Part shown: in pieces, positions 34,472 to 43,172 of the stretch
Layout of the letters: every line of letters starts with the position of its first letter
Position numbering within the stretch: the first letter of the stretch is position 1
Origin: ATZT02 sp046048135
Lineage (GTDB): Bacteria; Actinomycetota; Actinomycetes; S36-B12; UBA5976
Length of the DNA stretch: 63,726 bases
Direction of reading: 5' to 3'
Assembly (NCBI GenBank): GCA_046048135.1
Contig: JBJOGR010000048.1
Span: 1 to 63,726, forward strand
Notes under the pieces: model-generated
What the model was told of the DNA's origin: nothing
Database searches by the model: none
What the model saw: only the letters and a program-made list of their open reading frames with translations
Made by a program: the position numbers and the translations under genes

Positions 34472-36442
34472 TTAATTACGTCTTAAATTATTTGGAGCAA
34501 CTTTAGGTTCTTTATTTGCCACATTTTCAGATGACATCAATTGCCATGGAACACTTACCACCATTACTCCTGGAGTGAATAAAAGTCGAGACTTAAGTCT
34601 TATGGCTGATTGATTATGTAAGAGCTGCTCCCACCAATGACCAACTACATATTGAGGAATGAAAATAGAAATTGCATCTCGTGGACTTTCCCTTCGAATG
34701 CTTTTTACATAATCAAGAATAGGTTTGGTTACTTCTCTAAATGGCGAATCAAGTACTTTCAAAGGAACAGGAATTTCCAAATTTTGCCACTGTTTAACTA
34801 ATTCTTCTGTTTCTTTCTCATTTGCTCTGACAGTAATTGCTTCTAAGGTACTTGGCCTAGTTGCACGAGCATAATAAATTGCCCTCATAGTTGGTTTGTG
34901 CATTTTTGAAACCAAAACTATTCCGTGCACTCTGCTTGGCAAAACTTGCATTGAATCATCTGTCAAAGTTAATTCATTGCTTACTTTTTTGTAGTAATAA
35001 AAAATTGAACTCATTATTGCCATCAGTAAAGGAATAGTAACAACAACCATCCAAGCACCGTGAGTAAATTTAGTTACTAATACGATCACTAGAACTGTTG
35101 ATGTCAAAGTAAAACCAATTGAATTAATAATTCTTGAGCGAATCATTTTATTTTTTTCTTCTTTATCTTTGGAAACGGCAATTAATTTAGTCCAATGTTT
35201 AATCATGCCAAGTTGTCCTAAAGTAAAAGAAGTAAAAACACCCAAAATGTAAAGTTGAATTAAGCGTGTAACGCTAGCATCAAATGCATAAACGATTAAA
35301 ACTGCTGCGGTTGATAAAAATATAATTCCATTACTAAATGCAAGTCTGTCTCCTCGATTATGTAATTGTCTTGGCAAATATTTATCTTGGGCAAGAATTG
35401 AACCCAAAACAGGAAAACCATTAAATGCTGTATTAGCTGCTAAGACCAGAATCAAGGCAGTGACAGAAGCAATTATCAAAGTTCCTATAAAAAAATTTCC
35501 AAATGTTGCTTGAGCAATTTGAACGATAACAGTTTTTTGAGCTTGGCCTTCAGGTAAACCAATTAGATTTTCTGAGTGTTCAGCAACTTTAACTCCAGTT
35601 TTCATAGCTAAGAAAGTTATAGACAAAAACATTGTTGATGAAATAACGCCAAGTAACAATAATGTTGTAGCGGCATTTTTGCTTTTTGGTTTTCTAAATG
35701 CAGGTACTCCGTTTGAAATTGCTTCAACTCCTGTAAGTGCAGTACAACCAGAAGAAAAGGCTCTAGCAAATAGAAATATCAAAGCAAGACCTGTTAAAGA
35801 TTGCTCGGCTCTAATTGTCCAATCAGCACTTTCTGCCTTTAATTCAACACCTTGCATTAATTGAAAACCAGCCCACAAAACCATCATTGCAATTGAAAAA
35901 ATAAATGCATAAGTTGGAATTGCAAATAACGTGCCAGATTCTTTTACTCCTCGTAAATTTAAAACAGTTAACAGAACTATTAAAGATATAGTCAAAGCAA
36001 CTCCATGATCTGCAAAAAACGGAATTGCAGAAGAAATATTGTCTTTTGCTGCCGAAATAGAAACAGCAACAGTCATTACGTAATCAACCATCAATGCACT
36101 TGCCACAACAAGACCTGGCTTTTTACCCAAATTAGTAGTTACAACTTCGTAATCCCCTCCACCACTTGGATAAGCGTGAACATTTTGCCGATAAGACATC
36201 ACAACAACACCCATAACAAATGCAACAGCTAGCGCGACCCAAATTGAACTATTTAGATAGACAAGTCCACTAATACTTAAAACTAAAAGAATTTCTTGAG
36301 TGGCATATGCGTTAGAAGAAAGAGCATCGGAAGCAAAAACTGGTAAAGCAATTCTTTTAGGTAAAAGTGTGTCGCCTAACTTGTCACTTCTTAACGCGCG
36401 ACCAAGTAGTAAACGCTTAACAGACGTTGTAAAAATTGCCAC
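34472..36442 (-). CDS. APC-superfamily permease with cytoplasmic C-terminus
   Basis: A 656-residue membrane protein with about 12 spans (residues 35-480) of the amino acid-polyamine-organocation type, e.g. YPSGGGDYEVV and GCTALTGVEAISNGVPAF, followed by a soluble tail (about 495-656) with a USP-like alternation of strands and helices. It is divergent from the trkA pair, which in actinobacteria is a fixed neighbour, so a K+ transport role gated by the TrkA-type proteins is plausible but not shown. Start is ATG... the frame reads MAIFTTSVKRLLLGRALRSD. Confidence 0.85.
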   Translation of the reverse strand: MAIFTTSVKRLLLGRALRSDKLGDTLLPKRIALPVFASDALSSNAYATQEILLVLSISGLVYLNSSIWVALAVAFVMGVVVMSYRQNVHAYPSGGGDYEVVTTNLGKKPGLVVASALMVDYVMTVAVSISAAKDNISSAIPFFADHGVALTISLIVLLTVLNLRGVKESGTLFAIPTYAFIFSIAMMVLWAGFQLMQGVELKAESADWTIRAEQSLTGLALIFLFARAFSSGCTALTGVEAISNGVPAFRKPKSKNAATTLLLLGVISSTMFLSITFLAMKTGVKVAEHSENLIGLPEGQAQKTVIVQIAQATFGNFFIGTLIIASVTALILVLAANTAFNGFPVLGSILAQDKYLPRQLHNRGDRLAFSNGIIFLSTAAVLIVYAFDASVTRLIQLYILGVFTSFTLGQLGMIKHWTKLIAVSKDKEEKNKMIRSRIINSIGFTLTSTVLVIVLVTKFTHGAWMVVVTIPLLMAIMSSIFYYYKKVSNELTLTDDSMQVLPSRVHGIVLVSKMHKPTMRAIYYARATRPSTLEAITVRANEKETEELVKQWQNLEIPVPLKVLDSPFREVTKPILDYVKSIRRESPRDAISIFIPQYVVGHWWEQLLHNQSAIRLKSRLLFTPGVMVVSVPWQLMSSENVANKEPKVAPNNLRRN

Positions 36443-36559
36443 AATCCCTCAAGACTACGCAAGAATTCAATTCTAATCCATCAACCACTCCATTAATTAA
36501 TCAGAGATTGCGTGTAGCGTATGAATAAGAAGTTAAAACTTTCAAAGGATTAATCCAAA

Positions 36560-37219
36560 GTGCATGTAGTCATTATGGGTTGTGGTCGAGTTGGATCAGC
36601 ACTTTCTTTTCGCCTACTTGAACTTGGTCATAGTGTTGCCATTATTGATAAAGAAGAAAATGCATTTCAAATTTTAGGTGATGACTTCACCGGTCAAAAA
36701 GTTTTAGGTATTGGCTTTGATCGTGACACATTAATTGAAGCTGGAATCGAAAAAGCACAAGCTTTTGCAGCAGTATCTTCAGGAGATAATTCCAATATTG
36801 TTTCTGCAAGAGTTGCTCGTGAAACTTTTAATGTTCCATTAGTTGTGGCAAGAATTTATGATCCAAGAAGAGCAAAAGTTTATGAACGACTTGGAATTCC
36901 AACTGTGGCAAGTGTTGCTTGGACGACAGATCAAGTTTTAAGAAGACTACTTCCCTTAGGTGCTCAAGAAGAATGGCGTGATCCAAGTGGAAACGTTGTT
37001 CTTGCTCAAGTCTTTCTTTCTCCAAAATGGTTTGGTAAAAAAGTTGGACAACTTTCAGAGGCCTCAAAAGTTAGAGTTGCGTTGATAAGCCGTTTCGGAG
37101 GAGCACTACTACCTGATCGTGACACTGTTTTACAAGAAGGCGATTTAATTCATGCAATTTATCAAGTAACAGATAGAGATTTAGTTGAAAATGTTTTTGC
37201 TTCAGGGCCAAAGGAATAA
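36560..37219 (+). CDS. trkA: TrkA-type K+ regulatory protein, first copy
   Basis: A 219-residue cytoplasmic protein with an N-terminal RCK (Rossmann) domain, nucleotide motif GCGRVGSAL (7-15) and a second-strand acidic D35 in IIDKEE, and a C-terminal TrkA_C domain (about 135-215, ending in a GDLIHAIYQV strand). Such proteins bind NAD(H) or ATP and gate K+ uptake channels or permeases. The start is GTG with AAAGGA upstream. Paired with a second copy 3 nt downstream, as ceoB/ceoC in Mycobacterium. Confidence 0.93.
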   Translation: MHVVIMGCGRVGSALSFRLLELGHSVAIIDKEENAFQILGDDFTGQKVLGIGFDRDTLIEAGIEKAQAFAAVSSGDNSNIVSARVARETFNVPLVVARIYDPRRAKVYERLGIPTVASVAWTTDQVLRRLLPLGAQEEWRDPSGNVVLAQVFLSPKWFGKKVGQLSEASKVRVALISRFGGALLPDRDTVLQEGDLIHAIYQVTDRDLVENVFASGPKE

Positions 37220-37222
37220 AAA

Positions 37223-37882
37223 ATGTTAATAGTTATCGCTGGAGCAGGAAATGTAGGAAGAGCAATTGCTCGTGATCTTATTAAAAATGGTCATGAAGTA
37301 ACAGTTATTGATGAAGATCCAGATGCAATTGAAAGCGCGAAAAAATCTGGAGCAAATACAGTTTTAGCAGATGCATGTGAACCTGATGCGTTAGATGAAG
37401 CAAATTTATCCAAAGCACAAATTGTTGTAGCCGCAACTGGAGATGACAAAGTAAATCTTGTAGTTTCACTTTTAGCAAAAACTGAATATGGCGTACCAAG
37501 AGTTGTAGGCAGAGTAAATCATCCGAAAAACGAATGGTTATTTAATGATGCTTGGGGTGTTGATTTCTCAGTTTCAACTCCACAAATGATGACAGCTCTT
37601 GTTGAAGAAGCAGTAACAGTTGGCGAATTAGTAAGATTATTTACTTTAAGACAATCTGGATCTGACTTATTAGAAGTAACTTTGCCAAGTGATTCACCAG
37701 TTATCGGTAAAAAAGTTGGTGATGTTGAGTGGCCAATTGATACTGCTTTAGTTGCAATATTAAGAGATAAAAGAGTTATCTCACCACATCCAGATGATCC
37801 TTTAGAAGCAGGAGATGAGCTGTTAGTTGTGGCAACCACTGCCCAGCAACCAATTCTGCGAAATCTTTTGTGTTGTAAATAA
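37223..37882 (+). CDS. trkA: TrkA-type K+ regulatory protein, second copy
   Basis: Also 219 residues, with GAGNVGRAIARDLIKNGHE (6-24), the acidic VIDEDPD and a TrkA_C domain (about 137-217). It corresponds to CeoC/TrkB of Mycobacterium and probably forms hetero-oligomeric rings with the first copy. ATG start. No TrkH/KtrB-type channel is adjacent; the only nearby transporter is the divergent APC permease. Confidence 0.93.
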   Translation: MLIVIAGAGNVGRAIARDLIKNGHEVTVIDEDPDAIESAKKSGANTVLADACEPDALDEANLSKAQIVVAATGDDKVNLVVSLLAKTEYGVPRVVGRVNHPKNEWLFNDAWGVDFSVSTPQMMTALVEEAVTVGELVRLFTLRQSGSDLLEVTLPSDSPVIGKKVGDVEWPIDTALVAILRDKRVISPHPDDPLEAGDELLVVATTAQQPILRNLLCCK

Positions 37883-37886
37883 TTAT

Positions 37887-38501
37887 TTAAGATTTACTTC
37901 TTGCAGTTTGCACAATTCGATAACTTATCCAAGCTGCAAATAAATACAACGGCCAACCCATGAATATTTTTATTGGACCTAAAATTGCAATATTGTCTGC
38001 TAAATAAAGTGGGACTTGTACTGCAACTCTTATAGAAAAAACACCAACCCAAAGCCAAGTAATAGTTGTATAAGCCCTAACCAAGAGTGGATCTTGCAAC
38101 CATCCAGAAGTATTTGCCACTAATGATCCAACTAAATAACCTAAAAGTGGTCGTTTAACTAACAAAGATACAAATAGAGCAAGTCCATAAACCAGATTTG
38201 TAATTATTCCTGTTAGAAAAAAATTACTGGCATCATTTGTTCGCCATGTTAAAAAAACTGAAAATAATAAGCCAAAAAATCCCCCCAGCACTTGGGTTAG
38301 GCTTTTTCGTTCAATTAACCTGATGATTAAAAGAATTACTCCAGATATTACTGAAACTATGAGGGCTAAATTTAAATCATTTTGAACTACAAAAATAATT
38401 ACAAACAACAAAGATGGAAGAGCTGAGTCGACTAAACCTCTCCAGCCGCCCAAAGCTTTATCTAATAACTCTTTTTCACCTATAGATTCCTTATTTTCCA
38501 A
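37887..38501 (-). CDS. DUF3159 membrane protein
   Basis: A 204-residue membrane protein with about six hydrophobic segments and the family start KALGGWRGLVDSALPSLLF, plus LLVKRPLLGYLVGSL in the middle. It matches the actinobacterial DUF3159 family of unknown function, which is conserved between the trkA pair and dut. The start is TTG, 1 nt after the OB-fold gene. It converges on the second trkA gene with 4 nt between stops. Confidence 0.9.
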   Translation of the reverse strand: MENKESIGEKELLDKALGGWRGLVDSALPSLLFVIIFVVQNDLNLALIVSVISGVILLIIRLIERKSLTQVLGGFFGLLFSVFLTWRTNDASNFFLTGIITNLVYGLALFVSLLVKRPLLGYLVGSLVANTSGWLQDPLLVRAYTTITWLWVGVFSIRVAVQVPLYLADNIAILGPIKIFMGWPLYLFAAWISYRIVQTARSKS

Positions 38502-38502
38502 G

Positions 38503-38871
38503 TTAATCCTTTTCGTTACTCAAAATTTTATATATTGGGTTATGTAAACAAGGTTTACCACCTAAAAATGTAATTCTACCTTCAACTTCAATTTGAGTTC
38601 CGGGTTCTACTCCTGCTAATTTTTTTCTTCCCTGCCAAATGACCGTTAAATTTCCACTTCCATCAAAAACTTCTATTTCATATGAGGGATTTTGTGTGTT
38701 TGGTTTAACAATCACACTTTTTACAACACCGGTAACTTGAATTAATTTTCCTCTTTCGATTTCGTCAATTAAAGTAGAGCCTCTGTTCTCGGCTTGTTCG
38801 GAAAGTTCTTCTGCTGCTAATTCTTCGTTACTTGCGTAAAAATTCTTTAAATACTCTTTAATTGTTTTCAT
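38503..38871 (-). CDS. OB-fold nucleic-acid-binding domain protein
   Basis: A 122-residue protein with an OB-fold of the tRNA_anti-codon type (about 40-118): GKLIQVTGVVKSVIV, IEVFDGSGNLTVIWQGR and IEVEGRITFLGGKP. The N-terminal 35 residues are acidic and helical. It probably binds single-stranded nucleic acid, though the partner is unknown. It overlaps dut by 4 nt (ATGA type) and is a constant companion of DUF3159 and dut in actinobacteria. Confidence 0.88.
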   Translation of the reverse strand: MKTIKEYLKNFYASNEELAAEELSEQAENRGSTLIDEIERGKLIQVTGVVKSVIVKPNTQNPSYEIEVFDGSGNLTVIWQGRKKLAGVEPGTQIEVEGRITFLGGKPCLHNPIYKILSNEKD

Positions 38872-39317
38872 TTGCCGGTCGAACCATATCCACCGCTTGC
38901 ACGCTCTGATTGCGGTAATTCATTAACTATTTCAAATTTTGCATTTTCAAACTTTTGTATAACTAATTGCGCTATTCGATCTCCAACTTTAACTGTAAAA
39001 CTTTCATTTAAATCGTGATTTATTAGAACAACTCCAATTTCTCCGCGGTAACCTGAATCAATGGTTCCGGGTGAATTAACCACACTTATTCCATTTTTTA
39101 ACGCCAGACCTGATCTTGGATGAACTAAACCAACATAACCTTCAGGTAAGGCAATAGCTATTCCTGTTTTTATTAATGCTCTTTCACCTGGATTTAAAGT
39201 TTTTTCTTCAATTGCATAAAGATCTGCTCCAGCATCTCCTGGTTTTGCGTAAGTTGGAATTATGGCATTGGGGTGAAGTTTTGAGACTAAAATTTCTAAA
39301 GTTGAAGGTCCTGACAC
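38868..39317 (-). CDS. dut: dUTP diphosphatase
   Basis: Hydrolyses dUTP to dUMP and pyrophosphate, keeping uracil out of DNA. The 149-residue trimeric dUTPase has all five motifs: AGDAGADLYA, HPRSGLALKNG, GTIDSGYRGEIGV with the catalytic Asp, DRIAQLVI, and the C-terminal flexible RASGGYGSTGK. GTG start. It is divergent from the DUF3093 gene, 34 nt apart. Confidence 0.97.
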   Translation of the reverse strand: MSGPSTLEILVSKLHPNAIIPTYAKPGDAGADLYAIEEKTLNPGERALIKTGIAIALPEGYVGLVHPRSGLALKNGISVVNSPGTIDSGYRGEIGVVLINHDLNESFTVKVGDRIAQLVIQKFENAKFEIVNELPQSERASGGYGSTGK

Positions 39318-39351
39318 ATTTATAAGAATACTTCTCTGGCAAAGTTAAAGT

Positions 39352-39795
39352 ATGAGCAACTTGCAATTTCGTGAGAAATTACTTCCTCCATTTTGGGCTT
39401 GGCTATTTCTGATAGGAATAAGTTTGATGTTATCTATATCCATGAGCGCAATATTTGGAACTAATTTTGCTGTAGCAGTATTTGTCATCGTTTCCACGAT
39501 TCTTTGTCTCATCACTTATATTTTTTCACCTGAGCTAAAAATAGATTCGCAGTATTTTCATGCTGGAAAAGCAAAATTACCTCTAAAAATAATCACTCAA
39601 ATTGAAACTTTAAATGCTCTTGAAACTACGCAACTTAGAGGAATTAGGTCAGACTTTAAAGCCTTTCATGCGATATCCCCCTTAATTTCAACAGCAATTA
39701 AAATTGAATTTGATGACCCAACTGATCCTCATAGTTATTGGTTAGTTTCCACAAGAAAAGGCCAAAAAATTAAAAACGTGTTGCAAATTAATTGA
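39352..39795 (+). CDS. DUF3093 membrane protein
   Basis: A 147-residue protein with two N-terminal membrane segments (about 13-32 and 36-57) and a soluble beta-rich C-terminal part. The start FREKLLPPFWAWLFLIG and the end with AIKIEFDDPTDPHSYWLVST match the actinobacterial DUF3093 family. Function is unknown. It faces dut from the other strand, as in Mycobacterium. Confidence 0.88.
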   Translation: MSNLQFREKLLPPFWAWLFLIGISLMLSISMSAIFGTNFAVAVFVIVSTILCLITYIFSPELKIDSQYFHAGKAKLPLKIITQIETLNALETTQLRGIRSDFKAFHAISPLISTAIKIEFDDPTDPHSYWLVSTRKGQKIKNVLQIN

Positions 39796-39804
39796 TGTAT
39801 TAGA

Positions 39805-40056
39805 ATGGCAATCATGAGAAGAAAAAAGAAGAAAAATTCCTTGGGACTTATTTCTTCTATATTGGTTCTAGTAATTACTTTTTTTGCTAGAAAGATACTT
39901 GCTAAAAGTTATACAAAAATCATGGGCCAAAAACCACCAAAATCTGGTGATAAAGATCAACCTTTAGGTCAAGTTCTAACTTGGACAGCAGTCAGCACGA
40001 TAGCTATGTCTTTATTAGAAAATTTATTGCAGAAAAATCTTAAAAAGAAAAACTAA
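39805..40056 (+). CDS. DUF4235 small membrane protein
   Basis: An 83-residue protein with a very basic N-terminus (MRRKKKKN), a membrane segment (about 14-30), a short loop with MGQKPPKSGDKDQP and a second hydrophobic stretch (55-75). This layout matches DUF4235 of actinobacteria; function unknown. It begins 9 nt after the DUF3093 stop. A second ATG lies three codons in. Its 3' end overlaps the convergent DUF4193 gene by 4 nt. Confidence 0.82.
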   Translation: MAIMRRKKKKNSLGLISSILVLVITFFARKILAKSYTKIMGQKPPKSGDKDQPLGQVLTWTAVSTIAMSLLENLLQKNLKKKN

Positions 40057-40349
40057 GCGCATTCAATGCAAACAGCTTTACCTTTTGTTTCTTTAGCGAT
40101 TCTTGATTTGTGCATAACCAAGAAACATTTTGAACAGGTGAATTCATCAGCTTGCTTAGGAAGAACTCTTACAGTTAATGATTCATCAGACAAATCAGCA
40201 CCTGGAAGTTCAACAGAATCAGAAACATCGTTTTCATCCACTTCAACTTGTGGATTAGTAGCTTCTGCTCTTTGAGCCTTTAATTCCTCTAGCGAATCCT
40301 CGGCTAATTCTTCATCCGATTTTCGCGGTGCATCGTAATCTGTTGCCAC
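40053..40349 (-). CDS. DUF4193 zinc-ribbon-like protein
   Basis: A 98-residue acidic protein with the actinobacterial DUF4193 pattern: an N-terminal MATDYDAPRK, a long acidic middle, and a C-terminal zinc site FTCSKCFLVMHKSR...AVCIECA made of two CxxC pairs. Function unknown. It is one of the most conserved small proteins of the dut-sigA neighbourhood. Convergent overlap of 4 nt with the DUF4235 gene. Confidence 0.93.
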   Translation of the reverse strand: MATDYDAPRKSDEELAEDSLEELKAQRAEATNPQVEVDENDVSDSVELPGADLSDESLTVRVLPKQADEFTCSKCFLVMHKSRIAKETKGKAVCIECA

Positions 40350-40437
40350 TTTATTTCTTCACCTCTTAAAAAATTATCTTTCGCGTGGATAATGCCTTAT
40401 AACTGACCACTTGCGCGAGTCTTTCGCATGGTGAGTC

Positions 40438-40465
40438 TTGCCACACTAGTCACATAACCTAATGT
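40438..40465 (+). promoter_or_regulatory. Candidate promoter for the gamma-CA-like gene
   Basis: TTGCCA (40438-40443) and TAATGT (40460-40465) are separated by 16 nt in the divergent region between the DUF4193 and gamma-CA-like genes, giving a leader of about 40 nt with GGGAGG before the ATG. The match to a sigma-A type promoter is reasonable but not proven. Confidence 0.4.
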
Positions 40466-40510
40466 GTCCACCAGGATATGTAATAAGACTATGGGAGGCA
40501 AATCTAATAC

Positions 40511-41029
40511 ATGCCTATCTATGAACTAAACGGAAGATCACCTCAAATTCACGAAAGTGCATTTATACATCCTGATGCTGTATTAATCGGAGACGTAAGA
40601 ATAGGTGCCAATTCAAGTATTTGGCCAAGTGCTGTACTTCGAGGTGATTCAAGTTATATCGAAGTCGGGCAAGAGACTTCAATTCAAGATGGAAGCATTA
40701 TTCATTGCCAAACACAAAATCCCACGATCATAGGATCTCGTTGTGTAGTAGGACATAACACTCACCTAGAGGGTTGTGTTATCGAAGATAAATGTCTAAT
40801 TGGTTCAGGTTCGACAGTTTTAGAAAGAGTTTTAGTTAAAAAAGGTGCTTTAGTTGCTGCTCAATCATTAGTTCCACCTGGAAAAACAATTCCTGAAAAA
40901 GCACTAGCTCTTGGTGTACCGATCAAGATTAAAGAAAATGCTGTGGAAATCAATAGTTTTGAAGATGGGGTTAATCACTACTTAGAATTGACTAAACTCT
41001 ACAAAAATACTTTGAAAAAAATTAATTAA
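40511..41029 (+). CDS. Gamma-carbonic-anhydrase-like hexapeptide protein
   Basis: A 172-residue left-handed beta-helix protein (hexapeptide repeats about 12-125) of the gamma-CA/PaaY family, forming trimers. Of the three zinc histidines of Cam, H65 and H82 are present but the third is replaced: GHNTHLEGC has Glu where Cam-like proteins have GH-x4-HGC, with a His two places earlier. Members with GH-x2-HLEG are common in actinobacteria, and enzymatic activity is uncertain. Its 3' end overlaps the convergent suhB by 8 nt. Confidence 0.85.
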   Translation: MPIYELNGRSPQIHESAFIHPDAVLIGDVRIGANSSIWPSAVLRGDSSYIEVGQETSIQDGSIIHCQTQNPTIIGSRCVVGHNTHLEGCVIEDKCLIGSGSTVLERVLVKKGALVAAQSLVPPGKTIPEKALALGVPIKIKENAVEINSFEDGVNHYLELTKLYKNTLKKIN

Positions 41030-41840
41030 AATATTTATCTTTTAATCGGCTAACTTCAAAATTTAAAACATCAAATAAATCTGCGTTAGCAGCTAATGAC
41101 CAATCTCCTCCAAGTTTTTCTCCATTGAGTCCTCCAACGCGACCTCCTGCTTCTGTAACTATGAGTGACCCAGCTGCAAAATCCCATGGATAAAGTCCAA
41201 ATTCATAATAAGCATCAAGCCTTCCTGCTGCTACGTAGCAAAGATCAATTGCTGCTGCTCCAGCTCTTCTGGTATCGCGAGCAAGTACAACCATTTCAGC
41301 AAGTGCAGCTCCCTGTTTCTTTCTTCTTTCTGGGTCATAACCAAACCCGGTTGCAACTAATGCTTTATCTAGTTTTGCTCCTGAGTTTGTTTTCAATTTA
41401 CTTTTTTTTCCATCATGTTCAAGATATGCACCTTCGTTTTTAACTGCGTAATAAACTTCATGCAATAAAGGAGCTGCAACGACTCCAACTTGAATTTCGC
41501 CATCTACCTCAATGCCAATAGATATCGCCCAATAAGGATGGTTATAAAAATAATTAACAGTTCCATCAATTGGATCAATAATCCATCTCACATTTGAAGG
41601 ATTACTTACCGGTTTTGCAGTTCCCTCTTCCCCCAAGAAAGAATCATTAGGTCTAACAGCCTGGACTCTTTGAACAATATGTTCTTCGGCTTTTTTGTCC
41701 ATTTCTGTAACTAAATCAACTGGGGTTGATTTTGATTCATAGGACATATTTTCTGGTCTTTTATTAACTAAAAGGTCACTTGTTGTTTTGGCTATATCTA
41801 AAGCTAAATTGAGCAAACTTTGATTCAACGACTCAGTCAC
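41022..41840 (-). CDS. suhB: Inositol monophosphatase family protein
   Basis: A 272-residue Mg2+-dependent phosphatase that probably hydrolyses inositol 1-phosphate. Motif 1 is WIIDPIDGTVNYFYNHPYW, with the metal Glu in FLGEEGT; motif 2 is PWDFAAGSLIVTEAGG. Because PI synthesis here uses inositol phosphate, the enzyme may balance inositol supply. GTG start. In Mycobacterium the suhB gene lies at the same place, just before sigA. It is divergent from the MFS gene. Confidence 0.92.
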   Translation of the reverse strand: MTESLNQSLLNLALDIAKTTSDLLVNKRPENMSYESKSTPVDLVTEMDKKAEEHIVQRVQAVRPNDSFLGEEGTAKPVSNPSNVRWIIDPIDGTVNYFYNHPYWAISIGIEVDGEIQVGVVAAPLLHEVYYAVKNEGAYLEHDGKKSKLKTNSGAKLDKALVATGFGYDPERRKKQGAALAEMVVLARDTRRAGAAAIDLCYVAAGRLDAYYEFGLYPWDFAAGSLIVTEAGGRVGGLNGEKLGGDWSLAANADLFDVLNFEVSRLKDKYFN

Positions 41841-41885
41841 ACCACCTATTTTGTCTTAAACCACTGAACAAGTAGCGTTGAGGTC

Positions 41886-43088
41886 GTGCTTAGTAAATAC
41901 AAAAATATATTGATTTTGCCTGGAGCCATTCAATTTTCTCTAGCTGGTTTAATTGCAAGATTTCCAATATCAATGTATGGATTAGGTTCTGTATTACTGG
42001 TTCAATCTAGAACTGGCTCATATTTCAAAGCCGGGGTAATTTCTGCCGCATTTGCAATAGCTGCAGCAATTGGAGGTCCCATAACTTCTAGATTTGCAGA
42101 TCGCTTAGGCCAGAATCGAATAATTCCTGTTCAACTAAGTGTTCATGTGAGTTTTTTGTTAATAACCGTATTTCTTATTATTCAAAATTTTAATTTCTTT
42201 TTAGTACTTTTAACCGCAATTATTTCTGGTGCATTAGTACCAACTGTGGGTCCTTACGTTAGAGCAAGGTGGAAGAAATCGGTAAGAAATTCTCAACAGC
42301 AAAATACTGCTTTTGCTATGGAAAGTGTTTTGGATGAAATAATTTTTATTTTTGGCCCTCCCCTCGTAACTATTCTTTGTGTTGCTTTTTATGATGCTTC
42401 AGGACTTTTAATAGCTGCCTTTTTGGTAACTCTGGGAGGTATTTGGTTAGCTAGTCAAAAAAATACTCAGCCTGAAATTCATAAATCACATGAATCAAAA
42501 GGTAAATCTGCAATTTTATATCCCGGAGTCTTTTCAGTATTTTTGGTTTACATTTTGCTTGGAGCTGTTTTTGGTGCTGCTGAAGTAATTGCAGTTGCCT
42601 TTAGCAGAGAAAAAAATTCTCCTGAGTTAGCAGGTGCTCTAATAGCTGCTTGGTCAATTGGATCTCTTGTGGCTGGAATTGCAATGGGAGCAATCCATTT
42701 TAAAAATAAACTTTCCCGCAGATTTCTAATCACTTCTTTTGTATTTGCAATTTCTTTAACGCCACTGCCCTTTATTTCAACTATGCCTAGTCTTTTTGTG
42801 ACACTGCTTATTTCTGGTTTGGCGATTTCGCCCGTGCTGATTTCTGGTTATTCCTTGATTGGTCAATTAGTTCCACAGAATCGATTAACCGAGGGTTTTG
42901 CTTGGGCAAACACGGGAGCAGGACTTGGAATAGCAGTTGCTGCTGCAATTTCAGGTTGGGTTTTAGATAACGAAGGTTCTCAAACCGCATTTTGGGTTGT
43001 GACACTAGCTGGTTTGTTGTGTTTTGTGATTACTGTGACTACATTTAAAGATTTAAAGCGCGCAGACTCGCGCTCTGTAAATTCATAA
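41886..43088 (+). CDS. MFS transporter
   Basis: A 400-residue major facilitator protein with 12 predicted spans. The loop between spans 2 and 3 reads GGPITSRFADRLGQNR, a variant of the MFS signature. An actinobacterial type of unknown substrate; drug or metabolite efflux are both possible. GTG start. It lies between divergent suhB and sepH with no tight operon partner. Confidence 0.87.
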   Translation: MLSKYKNILILPGAIQFSLAGLIARFPISMYGLGSVLLVQSRTGSYFKAGVISAAFAIAAAIGGPITSRFADRLGQNRIIPVQLSVHVSFLLITVFLIIQNFNFFLVLLTAIISGALVPTVGPYVRARWKKSVRNSQQQNTAFAMESVLDEIIFIFGPPLVTILCVAFYDASGLLIAAFLVTLGGIWLASQKNTQPEIHKSHESKGKSAILYPGVFSVFLVYILLGAVFGAAEVIAVAFSREKNSPELAGALIAAWSIGSLVAGIAMGAIHFKNKLSRRFLITSFVFAISLTPLPFISTMPSLFVTLLISGLAISPVLISGYSLIGQLVPQNRLTEGFAWANTGAGLGIAVAAAISGWVLDNEGSQTAFWVVTLAGLLCFVITVTTFKDLKRADSRSVNS

Positions 43089-43122
43089 TTAATTAGTGTT
43101 TTTCTCGTAGCGTTATTCCTAC

Positions 43123-43149
43123 ACAGGAGAATTACTTAGTCACTCCTGT
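43123..43149 (+). promoter_or_regulatory. Inverted repeat in the sepH leader
   Basis: ACAGGAG (43123-43129) and CTCCTGT (43143-43149) form a perfect 7-bp inverted repeat with a 13-nt centre, 23 nt before the sepH TTG. The first arm contains a GGAG. It could be an operator, a leader hairpin or the terminator of the MFS gene; no T-run follows, so the last is least likely. Confidence 0.3.
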
Positions 43150-43172
43150 AACACAAGTTTTGGAGGTGTCTC

